NCBI RefSeq assembly: GCF_046156265.1
Contig: NZ_JAWDIR010000033.1
Location: 372,001 to 436,000, forward strand
DNA length: 64,000 nucleotides
Source of the DNA: CAMDHY01 sp046156265
Lineage (GTDB): Bacteria > Pseudomonadota > Alphaproteobacteria > Rhizobiales > Segnochrobactraceae
Direction: 5' to 3'
Position 1 is the stretch's first letter; each line of letters starts with the position of its first letter. The notes beneath the pieces are model-generated. The model was given only the letters and a program-made list of their open reading frames with translations. It had not been told where the DNA came from and did not search any database. Below, one piece after another: positions 17,901 through 26,422 of the stretch. The position numbers and the translations under genes were made by a program.

Positions 17901-18533
17901 GCGTGGGCTGAGCGAGCCGAGCACCACCGCCGCGCCGCCGCGCTGGCGGCGGATCAGTTCGGCGATGGCGTAGACCTCGTCGGCCGAGAAGGCGACGATG
18001 GCGCTGCGGGCCGGCAGCCGGGTGATCTTCTTGGAGCCCGCATAGGCGAGCACCGACATGCGTGGCCGCGTCACCACGTTGAGGCCGGGGATCAGCTTCT
18101 CCAGCATCGGCCGGACGGTGGTGGCGCCGAGCAGCAGCGTCTCGTCGCGGCCGCGGGAATTCAGGATGCGGTCGGTGAAGACCCGGCCGCGCTCGAGGTC
18201 GCCGGCGAGCTGGACCTCGTCCACCGCCAGGAACGACACGTCGGCGTCGCGCGGCATCGCCTCCACCGTGCAGACGGTGAAGCGCGGCGCCGGCGGCACG
18301 ATGCGCTCCTCGCCGGTGACGAGGGCGACGGCATCGGCGCCGACGCGGGCGGCGACGCGGTTGTAGACCTCGCGCGCGAGAAGCCGCAGCGGCAGGCCGA
18401 TGAGGCCGCTGCCGTGTGCGATCATGCGCTCGATCGCGAGGTGTGTCTTGCCGGTGTTGGTCGGCCCGAGGACGGCGGTGACCGAACGCGAACGGACGAC
18501 GGAGGCGGACGCGGATCTCGACTCGACGTTCAT
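14961..18533 (-). CDS. SUV3-like DEAD/DExH helicase with long disordered, RDRP-repeat C-terminus
   Basis: Superfamily 2 RNA helicase, 1190 aa, related to the mitochondrial degradosome helicase SUV3 and found across Alphaproteobacteria. Motif I is GPTNTGKTH (about residues 23-31), motif II is DEVQ (about 104-107), motif III is LGATT and motif VI is QIAGRAGRH. Zinc-like cysteines occur in VCGFKACGGRAVRID. From about residue 800 the sequence is low-complexity: an acidic Ala/Glu/Thr/Ser stretch, then an Arg-rich tail of DRPR repeats. Such tails bind RNA or phase-separate. Most homologues have a shorter tail. A dense cluster of GANTC sites lies upstream of its ATG. It runs with the S4 gene. Confidence 0.9.
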   Translation of the reverse strand: MNVESRSASASVVRSRSVTAVLGPTNTGKTHLAIERMIAHGSGLIGLPLRLLAREVYNRVAARVGADAVALVTGEERIVPPAPRFTVCTVEAMPRDADVSFLAVDEVQLAGDLERGRVFTDRILNSRGRDETLLLGATTVRPMLEKLIPGLNVVTRPRMSVLAYAGSKKITRLPARSAIVAFSADEVYAIAELIRRQRGGAAVVLGSLSPRTRNAQVELFQAGDVEFLVATDAIGMGLNLDVDHVAFAGDRKFDGYQYRALNAAELGQIAGRAGRHMRDGTFGVTGRVAPFDNEMVEALESHRFQSLRVLQWRNPDLDFASLDALRRSLDEPPRQEGLTRAPQAEDSVSLDYAARDPDIRALASTRARVSLLWDVCQVPDYRRIAPANHADLVLALYGFIARSGRIPDDWFARQVDQSDRTDGDIDALSNRIAHVRTWTYVANRGDWLADPAHWRGVTRDVEDRLSDALHERLTRRFVDRRTSVLMKRLRENAMLEAEITPAGDVSVEGQHVGRLAGFRFVADTGGGGGDGPEVKALRSAAAKALAGEIDARADRLGRAADSDLVLAADGAIRWLGEPVAKLIPGDDVLTPGFVVLADDQLTGASREKVQTRLGTWLKTQVETLLKPLIDLRNATELPGLPRGIAFRIAEALGVVERPAIAEDIKGLDQAARAGLRSLGVRFGAYHLFVPALLKPAPSRLLAELWALKHASLDVPGLLEVPQLSASGRTSIPVDPAVPVDLYRVCGFKACGGRAVRIDILERLADLIRPILAWRPGPEAGPMPDGAHPAGGFMATVRMTSLVGCSGEDFASILRGLGYRMDRRPLPVRAPETPAATPSTADAAVAPEAVDADAATAATFDTAATEAETATPDDVGTEAADAIEASATPEQDREPPVATESAEGPVAEAAEAAEGDGDLSEAAQMEAASEEFEPKVEPDDATTSTEAVAAPVDTAVEVPASEATSASEVTDASEETAAAADVAVSEETTSAEAVASAEAAAVSETSDGEPVAADAAAEPVLVEVWRPGRPERRGEPRHRGNRDRQADRSGERRGDRGPRRAENAPAATGAPGEAPAAGEARPDRRPDRPRGDDRRGRPPQGQGRPAEGRSGGRPGGDRPEGQRARDDRPRGDRPRDDRPREDRPRNDRPREDRPRDDRPRDTGRGRQPDPNSPFAALAALKADLERRAKER
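15054..15161 (-). repeat. 15-bp tandem repeat coding for xDRPR pentapeptides
   Basis: Within the helicase tail, seven consecutive units of the form xDRPR (x = D, G, E or N) occupy residues about 1125-1160. The 15-bp DNA units are imperfect. Copy number could vary between strains by slippage. Confidence 0.8.
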
Positions 18534-18967
18534 CGACTTCCCAGGCCGGCCGGTTGGACCCGGGCGGCGGGTGGAGTTACCGGCTGCCTCATAGCACAGC
18601 CGGGCAGCGGCGCTCCAGAATTACGGGGGCTTCCATGGGTGTCCACGTTCGCTCCGTGGCGTCGCGCCGCCGACAGTACAACGCGCGTCGAAGCGAATCG
18701 GAACGACTCTGGAACGAATCCGGCCCGAATCGACGACTCGCGCCGAGTCCGGCTTTGTTCCCTACGAGACTTGGCGAAGACTCTGTCCCGACCTACGACA
18801 TCTTGCGTTTTCTGGGTGCGGCCGGAGAACGACTCGGCGTCCCCGAACGAGTTGTCGCGAGGACTCCGATCGGCCCGCGAGTCAAGCGAGCGAAACGAGC
18901 CGTCTTTCGCGCAAAAAAACTGCGTGGCCGCGCGTGAATGGGGACAGTCGACGGGCTCGCTGGTGGG
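18534..18967. promoter_or_regulatory. Non-coding gap with ten GANTC (CcrM) sites in 189 bp
   Basis: GANTC occurs at 18695, 18705, 18716, 18727, 18735, 18745, 18779, 18831, 18862 and 18879. The first six are 8-11 bp apart, close to one helical turn. Four match the extended GcrA motif yGAKTCG on one strand (18694, 18726, 18734, 18830). No convincing gene spans the gap on either strand; the 127-codon frame on the plus strand has no signal of coding. No DnaA box or TTAA-N7-TTAA (CtrA) box was seen. The gap lies directly upstream of the helicase start and just after the DUF3108 stop. Confidence 0.6.
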
Positions 18968-19852
18968 TCAGTCGGCGGTCGTGGTCACGGCGGTGACCGT
19001 CGGGCCGGTGATCTTGAGATCGGTCGCCTCGACCACCAGGGTGCCGCGCATGGTGCCGACGGAGACGCGGTAGGGCACGAGCAGGGTGGTGCCCGGGATC
19101 GGCGCCAGCCACGCCTCCAGCGCCCGGTTGTTCTGCATGTAGCGCACCGACTCCTTGTTGCGCTTGTGGCCGGAGACCGGGACCCAGCGGGCGGAGCAGA
19201 CGACGACGGTGCCCTTGTAGGACTTCGTCTCGACCGTCTTGGTGCCCTGGTAGGTGAGCGGCACGTCGAAGCGCGTCCAGCCGTCGAAGATCGGCAGCGT
19301 GCGGGCGCAGGCGGCGGGGCCGGTGGCGTCCTCGACGGAGCGCACCGGCATGACGACGGCGCTGACAGGGTCGAGCACGCCCTTCCAGTGCTTCGACTGC
19401 ACCGGCACGACGTCGCGGTGCGGCTTCGTCGGCGGGTCGGCGGAAACCGACTTCAGCGTGCCGGACGCAAGGTCCATGCGCACCGAACTCGACTTCTCGC
19501 TGTTGCTCGCCTCCATCGTGTAGCGCGTCGGCAGCACGGAGCCGCCCTTGAGCCAGCCGGCCGCCTGGGCGTCGACCTTTTCGGAGGAGAAGATGCGCGC
19601 GAGCGAGGCGGGCCGCATCGCCACCTTGGCGGAATAGGCGCTGCCGTCGATGACGAGGGAGAGCTTGCCCTGGGCGAACGACATCCCGCTGAAGGAGATG
19701 TCGTAGATGGCGCCGACCTTGGCGCTGTCGGCCAGCGCCGGAGCGGCGGACAGCACCGGCGCGGCCACGAGGGCAGCGAGCGCCACGGCGTTGGTCGCGG
19801 AGCGCCGGACTGCCCTGAGCGGGGCGAGGACCCGAGGATGACGAGAGCTCAC
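18968..19852 (-). CDS. DUF3108 domain-containing exported protein
   Basis: Periplasmic protein of the DUF3108 family, function unknown. GTG 19852 (294 aa) has GGAGG 5 nt upstream and yields a signal peptide ending APALA|DS. The ATG at 19972 would add 40 residues of doubtful quality. The family pattern is visible: VGAIYDISFSGMSFAQGKLS at the N-terminus of the mature protein, GWLKGGSVLPTRYT and KGVLDPVSAVVMP in the middle, with a cysteine in VVCSARW. Mature length is about 265 aa. It is on the same strand and upstream of the helicase-S4 pair, but the GANTC-rich gap lies in between. Confidence 0.8.
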   Translation of the reverse strand: MSSRHPRVLAPLRAVRRSATNAVALAALVAAPVLSAAPALADSAKVGAIYDISFSGMSFAQGKLSLVIDGSAYSAKVAMRPASLARIFSSEKVDAQAAGWLKGGSVLPTRYTMEASNSEKSSSVRMDLASGTLKSVSADPPTKPHRDVVPVQSKHWKGVLDPVSAVVMPVRSVEDATGPAACARTLPIFDGWTRFDVPLTYQGTKTVETKSYKGTVVVCSARWVPVSGHKRNKESVRYMQNNRALEAWLAPIPGTTLLVPYRVSVGTMRGTLVVEATDLKITGPTVTAVTTTAD

Positions 19853-20144
19853 AGTGTCCTCCGCTGTCGCCGGCAACCGGGGGTCTGGGTCCGAGAGAAC
19901 GGACTTGGCCCGAAAGAACGACGGTCCGGCGGGAATGCGCCGAATCTTGGGCCCCAGCATTGCGACCCGCATGGTAAGCGCCCGGTTAACGTCGGGACGA
20001 TGGCGTCCCTACGGTATCTCGCGTGGCGACAGTGCCGCCCGACCTCGGCTACGCTGGCGGCGATCTTGCTTGCCGGGCCGCTGCACCCGCCGAGCCCGCT
20101 AGCACGCCCGTGCCGCGTTCCCGCGCCGTCAACCGGACCCACTG
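19853..20144. other. Divergent intergenic region (DUF3108 / ureD)
   Basis: 292 bp without a convincing gene. It must hold the divergent promoters for the DUF3108 gene and the urease operon. One GANTC (19942) is visible. I found no clear -35/-10 pair, sigma-54 box or operator. Confidence 0.4.
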
Positions 20145-21020
20145 ATGACCGCCGCCGTCGCCAGAACCGCGACCACCACTGCCCCCGACGCCACCCGGCT
20201 GGAGCGGGCGCGGGGGATCGTGCGGCTCGGCTTCATCGGCGACGCGGACGGCGCGACGCGGCTGACGACGCTCTACCAGGCCGGCTCCGGCAAGGCGCGG
20301 CTGCCGCGCGCACCCGCCGGGGCGCCGCCGCTGGCGGTGTTGCTCAACACCGCCGGGGGGCTCACCGGCGGTGACCGATTCCTCACCGAGGTGTCGACCG
20401 GCGACGGTGCCGCGGCGGTGGTGACGACGCAGGCGGCCGAGCGGGTATACCGGCGCTTGAGCGGGACCGCGCGGGTCGAGACGCGGTTGACGGTCGGCCG
20501 CGGTGCCCGCCTGTCGTGGTTGCCGCAGGAGACCATCGTCTTCGACGGCGCGGGCCTCGAGCGCTCGCTCGACGTCTCGATCGCCGCCGGAGCGCAGGTG
20601 CTCGCCTGCGAGGCGATCGTGCTCGGCCGCGCGGCGATGGGCGAGACGGTGCGCACCGTCGAGGTGCGCGACCGCTGGGACATCACCATCGACGGTCGCC
20701 TCGCCTTCGCCGACCGGCTGCGGCTCGTCGGTGACGCCGAGGCGATCCTCGCGGGGCCGGCGACCGGCGGTGGCGCGCGCGCGTTCGCGACGCTGGTCGT
20801 CGCCGGGGAGGGTGCGGCGGAGCGGCTCGACGCGGTGCGTGGCGCGATCGACGCGGCGGTGGAGGCGGCCGGTGGCGGTGTCGAGGCGGGCGCGAGCGCG
20901 CTCGACGGCGTCGTTGTGGCGCGCCTTATCGCAAGCTCGGCGACGCCGTTGCGGGTGACGCTGACCCGGCTCCTCGCAGAGCTCGAGGGCCGGCCGCTGC
21001 CGAGGGTGTGGTCGTGCTGA
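20145..21020 (+). CDS. ureD: Urease accessory protein UreD
   Basis: First gene of the urease operon, 291 aa. UreD docks on the apo-urease and forms the UreDFG complex that delivers nickel and CO2. Typical segments are GFIGDADGATRLTTLYQAGS, LLNTAGGLTGGD, TQAAERVYR and SWLPQETIVFDGA. No signal peptide. The ATG has no strong Shine-Dalgarno directly before it. ureA follows after 121 bp. Confidence 0.94.
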   Translation: MTAAVARTATTTAPDATRLERARGIVRLGFIGDADGATRLTTLYQAGSGKARLPRAPAGAPPLAVLLNTAGGLTGGDRFLTEVSTGDGAAAVVTTQAAERVYRRLSGTARVETRLTVGRGARLSWLPQETIVFDGAGLERSLDVSIAAGAQVLACEAIVLGRAAMGETVRTVEVRDRWDITIDGRLAFADRLRLVGDAEAILAGPATGGGARAFATLVVAGEGAAERLDAVRGAIDAAVEAAGGGVEAGASALDGVVVARLIASSATPLRVTLTRLLAELEGRPLPRVWSC

Positions 21021-21141
21021 AAACGTGGCTAGTGTGCCCGCGGGATGGGCACGTGCGGCCGATGCCGGATAGGTGGGGGCCGGGCTCGGTGCCCGGTCGG
21101 CGGATACGGAGTGAAACTCGGATGACTGTGGAGCGACGCGG

Positions 21142-21444
21142 ATGAACCTGACGCCCCGCGAAAAGGACAAGCTGCTGATTTCCATGGCGGCGATGGTGGC
21201 GCGCCGGAGGTTGGAGCGCGGCGTCAAGCTGAACTACCCGGAAGCGATCGCGCTGATCTCCGACTATGTCGTCGAGGGCGCCCGTGACGGCCGCTCCGTC
21301 GCCGACCTGATGGAGGCGGGCGCCCACGTCGTCGGCCGCGCCCAAGTGATGGAGGGCATCGCCGAGATGATCCACGACGTGCAGGTGGAGGCGACCTTCC
21401 CCGACGGGACGAAGCTCGTCACCGTCCACCACCCTATCCGCTAG
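21142..21444 (+). CDS. ureA: Urease subunit gamma
   Basis: 100-aa structural subunit of the nickel urease, which hydrolyses urea to ammonia and carbamate. It starts MNLTPREKDKLLISMAAMVA, followed by RRLERGVKLNYPEAIALISD and ends VTVHHPIR, the full family pattern and length. ATG preceded by a weak GAGCGA. The next gene in the operon is not ureB but the glycosidase-like gene, 5 bp after the stop. Confidence 0.97.
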   Translation: MNLTPREKDKLLISMAAMVARRRLERGVKLNYPEAIALISDYVVEGARDGRSVADLMEAGAHVVGRAQVMEGIAEMIHDVQVEATFPDGTKLVTVHHPIR

Positions 21445-21449
21445 CCGGC

Positions 21450-22379
21450 ATGGCCCCTCGTCGCCGCCTTGCGCCGCCGTGCCGCTGTCCGCCCCTCCGG
21501 GCGATGGCCGTGGGCGCAATGGCGGTGGCGGCGGCGCTTGTGGTCGGCCTCTGGCCGGCACGGGCGGCGTCGGACGGGCCGCGAAAGCTGCCGTCGCCGA
21601 TGGTCGGCGTCACCCTCGACACTGTCGCGCACCTGCCGGAGACGATCGAGGCGCTCGCCGCCCTGCCGGTGATGCCGGTGGCGCGCGTTGTCTTCGATCG
21701 CGGGCCAGTCTCGATGTACACCGCCGCGGTCGACGAGCTGCGCCCGGTCGCCTTCCTGATGGGCGAGCTCGTCGATTCCTCCGACTTCCGCCGCTACTCG
21801 CTCGCCGCCTACCGCGCCCGCACGCGCAGCTACTACGCCGCCCTCGGCGACCAGATCGACCTGTGGGAGATCGGCAACGAGGTGAACGGCGAGTGGCTCG
21901 GCCCGACCAGGGACGTCGTCGCCAAGCTCCGCGCCGCCTTCCGCCACGTCGAGGGGCAGGGCGGCAGGACGGCGATGACGCTCTATTTCAACCAGGACTG
22001 CTGGGAGAAGCGCGACCACGAGATGTTTTCGTGGACGGAGAAAAATGTGCCGGCGGAGATGAAGGCCGGCCTCGATTACGTGTTCGTCAGCTGGTACCCG
22101 GACGACTGCCGCGGCGTCATGCCGGACTGGCCGGCCGTGTTCGCCCGGCTGCGGACGGTGTTTCCGACGGCGAAGCTCGGCTTCGGCGAGATCGGCCGCG
22201 ACCGCAAGGCGCCGCGCGCCGCGAAGGCGCGGATGGTGCGGGACTTCTACGGCATGGAGCGGCTCGGGCCGCGCTTCGTCGGCGGCTATTTCTGGTGGTA
22301 TTTCGCCGAGGAGATGGTGCCGAAGACGAAGCCGCTGTGGCGGACGCTCAGCGAGACCGTGGCGGCGACCGCGCCGTAG
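21450..22379 (+). CDS. Exported glycoside-hydrolase-like (clan GH-A type) protein inside the urease operon
   Basis: 309 aa, not a urease component. The N-terminus has a basic region and a hydrophobic core ending ARAAS, a signal peptide. The body looks like a TIM-barrel retaining glycosidase: LWEIGNEVNGEWLGP contains the Asn-Glu pair expected for the acid/base (Glu144), and LGFGEIGRD holds a candidate nucleophile (Glu247). Aromatic FVGGYFWWYFAEE follows, at the place where GH-A barrels carry a Trp. I cannot assign a GH family or sugar. It begins 5 bp after the ureA stop, without a good Shine-Dalgarno, so it may depend on translational coupling. Codon use matches its neighbours, so if it was inserted this happened long ago. 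Confidence 0.75.
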   Translation: MAPRRRLAPPCRCPPLRAMAVGAMAVAAALVVGLWPARAASDGPRKLPSPMVGVTLDTVAHLPETIEALAALPVMPVARVVFDRGPVSMYTAAVDELRPVAFLMGELVDSSDFRRYSLAAYRARTRSYYAALGDQIDLWEIGNEVNGEWLGPTRDVVAKLRAAFRHVEGQGGRTAMTLYFNQDCWEKRDHEMFSWTEKNVPAEMKAGLDYVFVSWYPDDCRGVMPDWPAVFARLRTVFPTAKLGFGEIGRDRKAPRAAKARMVRDFYGMERLGPRFVGGYFWWYFAEEMVPKTKPLWRTLSETVAATAP

Positions 22380-22482
22380 CGCGGGCTGTCCCACGTTGCT
22401 GTGGTGGAAGTTTGGGCTGGGCCGAAGCCGGGATCGGGACGAAACTTGCATGCGGCGCTGCCGCCGACGGGAGGGGGAACGG

Positions 22483-22734
22483 ATGCTGGAGCTTCGGCCG
22501 AACTGCGAGTGCTGCGACCGCGACCTGCCGCCGGACGCTGCGGACGCGATGATCTGCACCTTCGAGTGCACCTTCTGCGCGGACTGCGCCGCGCGCGAAT
22601 TCGGCGGACTCTGCCCGAACTGCGGCGGCGAACTCGTCCGCCGGCCGGTACGTCCCGCCGGCAAGCTCGCCCGCTTCCCGGCCTCGACCGAGCGCGTGCT
22701 GCGGGCGGCGCCGTGCGGCGATCGCGCGGCGTGA
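22483..22734 (+). CDS. DUF1272 zinc-ribbon-like small protein
   Basis: 83 aa. MLELRPNCECCDRDLPPDA, then CTFECTFCADCAA and GGLCPNCGGELVRRPVRP match DUF1272, a family with four CxxC-like pairs that probably bind zinc. The start at 22483 is fixed by GAGGGGG. Function unknown. It sits between the glycosidase-like gene and ureB, 36 bp before ureB, in the same direction. Confidence 0.85.
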   Translation: MLELRPNCECCDRDLPPDAADAMICTFECTFCADCAAREFGGLCPNCGGELVRRPVRPAGKLARFPASTERVLRAAPCGDRAA

Positions 22735-22770
22735 GGCTTCCGAGCGATGCCCCGTCCCCAAGGAGAGCCC

Positions 22771-23076
22771 ATGATCCCCGGTGAACTGATGCCCGCCGAG
22801 GGCGAGATCGAGCTCAATGCCGGCCAGCCGACGGTGGCGATCGAGGTGTCGAACACCGGCGACCGGCCGGTGCAGGTCGGCAGCCACTACCACTTCTTCG
22901 AGACCAATCCGGCGCTCGCCTTCGACCGCGACCAGGCCCGCGGCTGCCGCCTCGACATTCCCGCCGGCACCGCCGTCCGCTTCGAGCCGGGCCAGTCGCG
23001 CACCGTGACGCTGGTGCCCTATCGCGGCCTGCGGGTGGTCTACGGGTTTCGACAGGGAGTGATGGGGGCGTTGTGA
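22771..23076 (+). CDS. ureB: Urease subunit beta
   Basis: 101-aa structural subunit. The sequence MIPGELMPAEGEIELNAG begins it, followed by VSNTGDRPVQVGSHYHFFE and GTAVRFEPGQSRTVTLV, the complete family pattern. AGGAGA lies 8 nt upstream of the ATG. A toxin-antitoxin pair separates it from ureC, an unusual arrangement because ureA, ureB and ureC are normally adjacent and must be made in equal amounts. Confidence 0.97.
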   Translation: MIPGELMPAEGEIELNAGQPTVAIEVSNTGDRPVQVGSHYHFFETNPALAFDRDQARGCRLDIPAGTAVRFEPGQSRTVTLVPYRGLRVVYGFRQGVMGAL

Positions 23077-23097
23077 GTTGTTATCAGGCAGCGTTTA

Positions 23098-23121
23098 CCT
23101 TACATTTTTGGCAATGTAAGG
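23098..23121. promoter_or_regulatory. VapB operator: perfect 9-bp inverted repeat
   Basis: CCTTACATT (23098-23106) and AATGTAAGG (23113-23121) are exact inverted arms around a 6-bp spacer, in an AT-rich patch 18 bp before the antitoxin start. This is the expected place for toxin-antitoxin autorepression. It means the pair has its own promoter inside the urease operon, which may also read into ureC. Confidence 0.7.
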
Positions 23122-23138
23122 CATCTGGAGTTGAGCCA

Positions 23139-23408
23139 ATGCGTCGCTTCGCGATGACGGTGACGTCGAAGGGGCAGGTGACGCTGCCGGCAGGATATCG
23201 CCGCATGGTGCGGGCCGAACCCGGTGATCAGTTGGAGATCATCGTGGAGGACGATGGGCAGGCGAAGCTTCGGAAGAAGTCCGGCCGCCTCGCCGACCAC
23301 TTCGGCTCGCTCGCAGACTATGGCGGGGGACCCACGACCCGGACTGACGAGACGGTGGCGGCAATAGATTCCGCCATGGCCGAGCAGGACGCGCGCAGCC
23401 GGCGCTAG
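23139..23408 (+). CDS. AbrB/MazE-type antitoxin (VapB)
   Basis: 89-aa antitoxin. The swapped-hairpin AbrB DNA-binding domain is MRRFAMTVTSKGQVTLPAGY, then VRAEPGDQLEIIVEDDGQAK (residues 1-48). The C-terminal tail carries the toxin-binding part (RLADHFGSLADYG). ATG 23139 has GGAG upstream; a longer frame runs back across the operator and is not used. The gene is 12 bp before the PIN toxin. Its predicted operator lies just upstream. Confidence 0.85.
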   Translation: MRRFAMTVTSKGQVTLPAGYRRMVRAEPGDQLEIIVEDDGQAKLRKKSGRLADHFGSLADYGGGPTTRTDETVAAIDSAMAEQDARSRR

Positions 23409-23420
23409 GGGGACGGCGGG

Positions 23421-23819
23421 GTGATCGCCTTCGACACCAACATTCTCCTGCGCATCGTCCTGTCGGACGACGAGAGGCAGTCCCCGGTGGCACGGGCGCT
23501 AGCCCTGAAGGCCAGCCCGGACGAGCCGGTGTTAATCAGCGTCGTCGTGCTGGTGGAGTTCGTATGGACCCTGATTCGCCAGAAGAAGGTGCCCCGGGAC
23601 ATCGTCGTCGCGGAACTGGAGACGCTGCTGCTTCGTCCGGACGTGCTGATTGAATCCGTCGACGCCGTCGAGGTGGCGCTTGGCCACTTCCGGTCCGGCA
23701 AGGCGGACTTCTCCGACTACCTGATCGCGGAACTGGGCCGCACGGCCGGCGCAACGACGACCTACACCTTCGACACGGACGCCCGCGATGCACCGGGCTT
23801 CACGCTCCTCACCGCCTGA
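23421..23819 (+). CDS. vapC: PIN-domain ribonuclease toxin (VapC family)
   Basis: 132-aa toxin with GTG start (23421) after a GGGGGAC box. The acidic quartet of the PIN active site is present: Asp5 in FDTNILL, Glu46 in VLVEFVW, Asp96/Asp99 in KADFSDYLIAELG and Asp118/Asp120 in TFDTDARD. Such enzymes cut tRNA or rRNA when freed from the antitoxin. The reading frame is intact. The stop is 13 bp before the ureC ATG, so the pair is embedded in the urease transcript. Confidence 0.9.
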   Translation: MIAFDTNILLRIVLSDDERQSPVARALALKASPDEPVLISVVVLVEFVWTLIRQKKVPRDIVVAELETLLLRPDVLIESVDAVEVALGHFRSGKADFSDYLIAELGRTAGATTTYTFDTDARDAPGFTLLTA

Positions 23820-23832
23820 CGAGGCACCGACC

Positions 23833-25545
<1,713 letters not shown>

Positions 25546-25618
25546 GTTCCATTGCGCTACTCTCACCGGCCGGAGACTTGGAGCACGCTGGAAATCAGGG
25601 TAGGGGCACGAGACTCAA

Positions 25619-26422
25619 ATGCGTTTTTCCGATCGCATTGGCGCGACAACACCAAGAACGATATTACAAATTGATTCTATGGACGATAATCTTAGGAATA
25701 TGCTTTGGGAATTGGTCGATTCGAATCTGGCAGTGTCTGACTATCACAGAAGCAATATTTACAAGTTAATTTGGGTTGGCTTTTTTAGGAGACCATCAGA
25801 CACATGCCCTCTTTCCGACCAAAAATCGAAGAAGTCCCTGAGAGATTGGGTATTTGCATGTGAGTGGTACGAACTGTTCAATTTTCTCGAATATCTTTAC
25901 CGATATGTGAAATTCAATATTGATACTTTGAACTATATTCTCGAGCAAGAGCTATCCGCTTACAGATTTATTGACAGCAAGTTTATCCCAATTACAGATG
26001 AAGTCGAAATTCGCGCAATAGAATCCGCACTTTCAGGTGGGGCGCCGGAAGGCGCCCGCGCTCACCTAAAGGCTGCCCTAGCTCATTTCGCCCGTCGACC
26101 GCATCCTGATTTGAGGAACTCTGTTAAGGAAGCAATATCCGCTGTTGAGAGTGCGGCGCGAATTGCTTCTGGAAAAGATAAGGCGACACTTGGAGACGCG
26201 CTTAAGGCAATAGATCCTTCCTCGAATTTGCATCCGGCCTTTAAAGAGGCAATGAATAAACTTTACGGCTATGCCAGCGACGAGGATGGAATACGGCATT
26301 CACTTTTAGTGAGTTCAGCAAAAGTGACATCAGATGATGCTCAATTTATGTTAGTCGTGTGCAGCGCGTTTGTTAGCTACATTACTGCTCGACAGTCGCA
26401 CCTATCGAGGCACGCGGGATGA
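25619..26422 (+). CDS. AbiJ-type abortive-infection protein (AbiJ-NTD4 and HEPN-like C-terminus), AT-richer
   Basis: 267 aa. The N-terminus (RFSDRIGATTPRTILQIDSM followed by DDNLRNMLWELV) matches the AbiJ N-terminal domain 4 pattern. The C-terminal part, with YASDEDGIRHSLL and SDDAQFMLVVCSAFVSYIT, matches the abortive-infection HEPN-like domain. The GIRH residues are the likely Rx(n)H-type ribonuclease site. Base composition is clearly more AT-rich than the urease genes around it, with codons such as AAT, TTT and ATA, pointing to recent acquisition. The start has only a weak GGGG 9 nt upstream. The stop overlaps the ureE ATG by 4 nt, so it is tightly fitted into the operon. Role: probable phage defence; not proven. 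Confidence 0.8.
   Translation: MRFSDRIGATTPRTILQIDSMDDNLRNMLWELVDSNLAVSDYHRSNIYKLIWVGFFRRPSDTCPLSDQKSKKSLRDWVFACEWYELFNFLEYLYRYVKFNIDTLNYILEQELSAYRFIDSKFIPITDEVEIRAIESALSGGAPEGARAHLKAALAHFARRPHPDLRNSVKEAISAVESAARIASGKDKATLGDALKAIDPSSNLHPAFKEAMNKLYGYASDEDGIRHSLLVSSAKVTSDDAQFMLVVCSAFVSYITARQSHLSRHAG

Noticed and set aside
18554..18937. 127-codon plus-strand frame over the GANTC array
   Set aside because: Basic, low-complexity translation, no ribosome-binding site, no family pattern. The DNA reads better as a regulatory region.
18534..18967. Replication origin
   Set aside because: Dense GANTC could mark an origin, but there are no TTATCCACA-type DnaA boxes, no CtrA boxes, no AT-rich unwinding element and no dnaA/hemE/parAB neighbours.
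15423..19073. 1216-codon plus-strand open frame
   Set aside because: Antisense to the helicase gene, whose motifs are complete; composition is that of a shadow frame.
19853..19972. ATG 19972 as start of the DUF3108 protein
   Set aside because: Puts 40 residues before the signal peptide; the GTG at 19852 has a well placed GGAGG.
23788..23832. Upstream start for ureC
   Set aside because: The frame extends into vapC, and the family begins at MPFKMPRADYAHMFGP.
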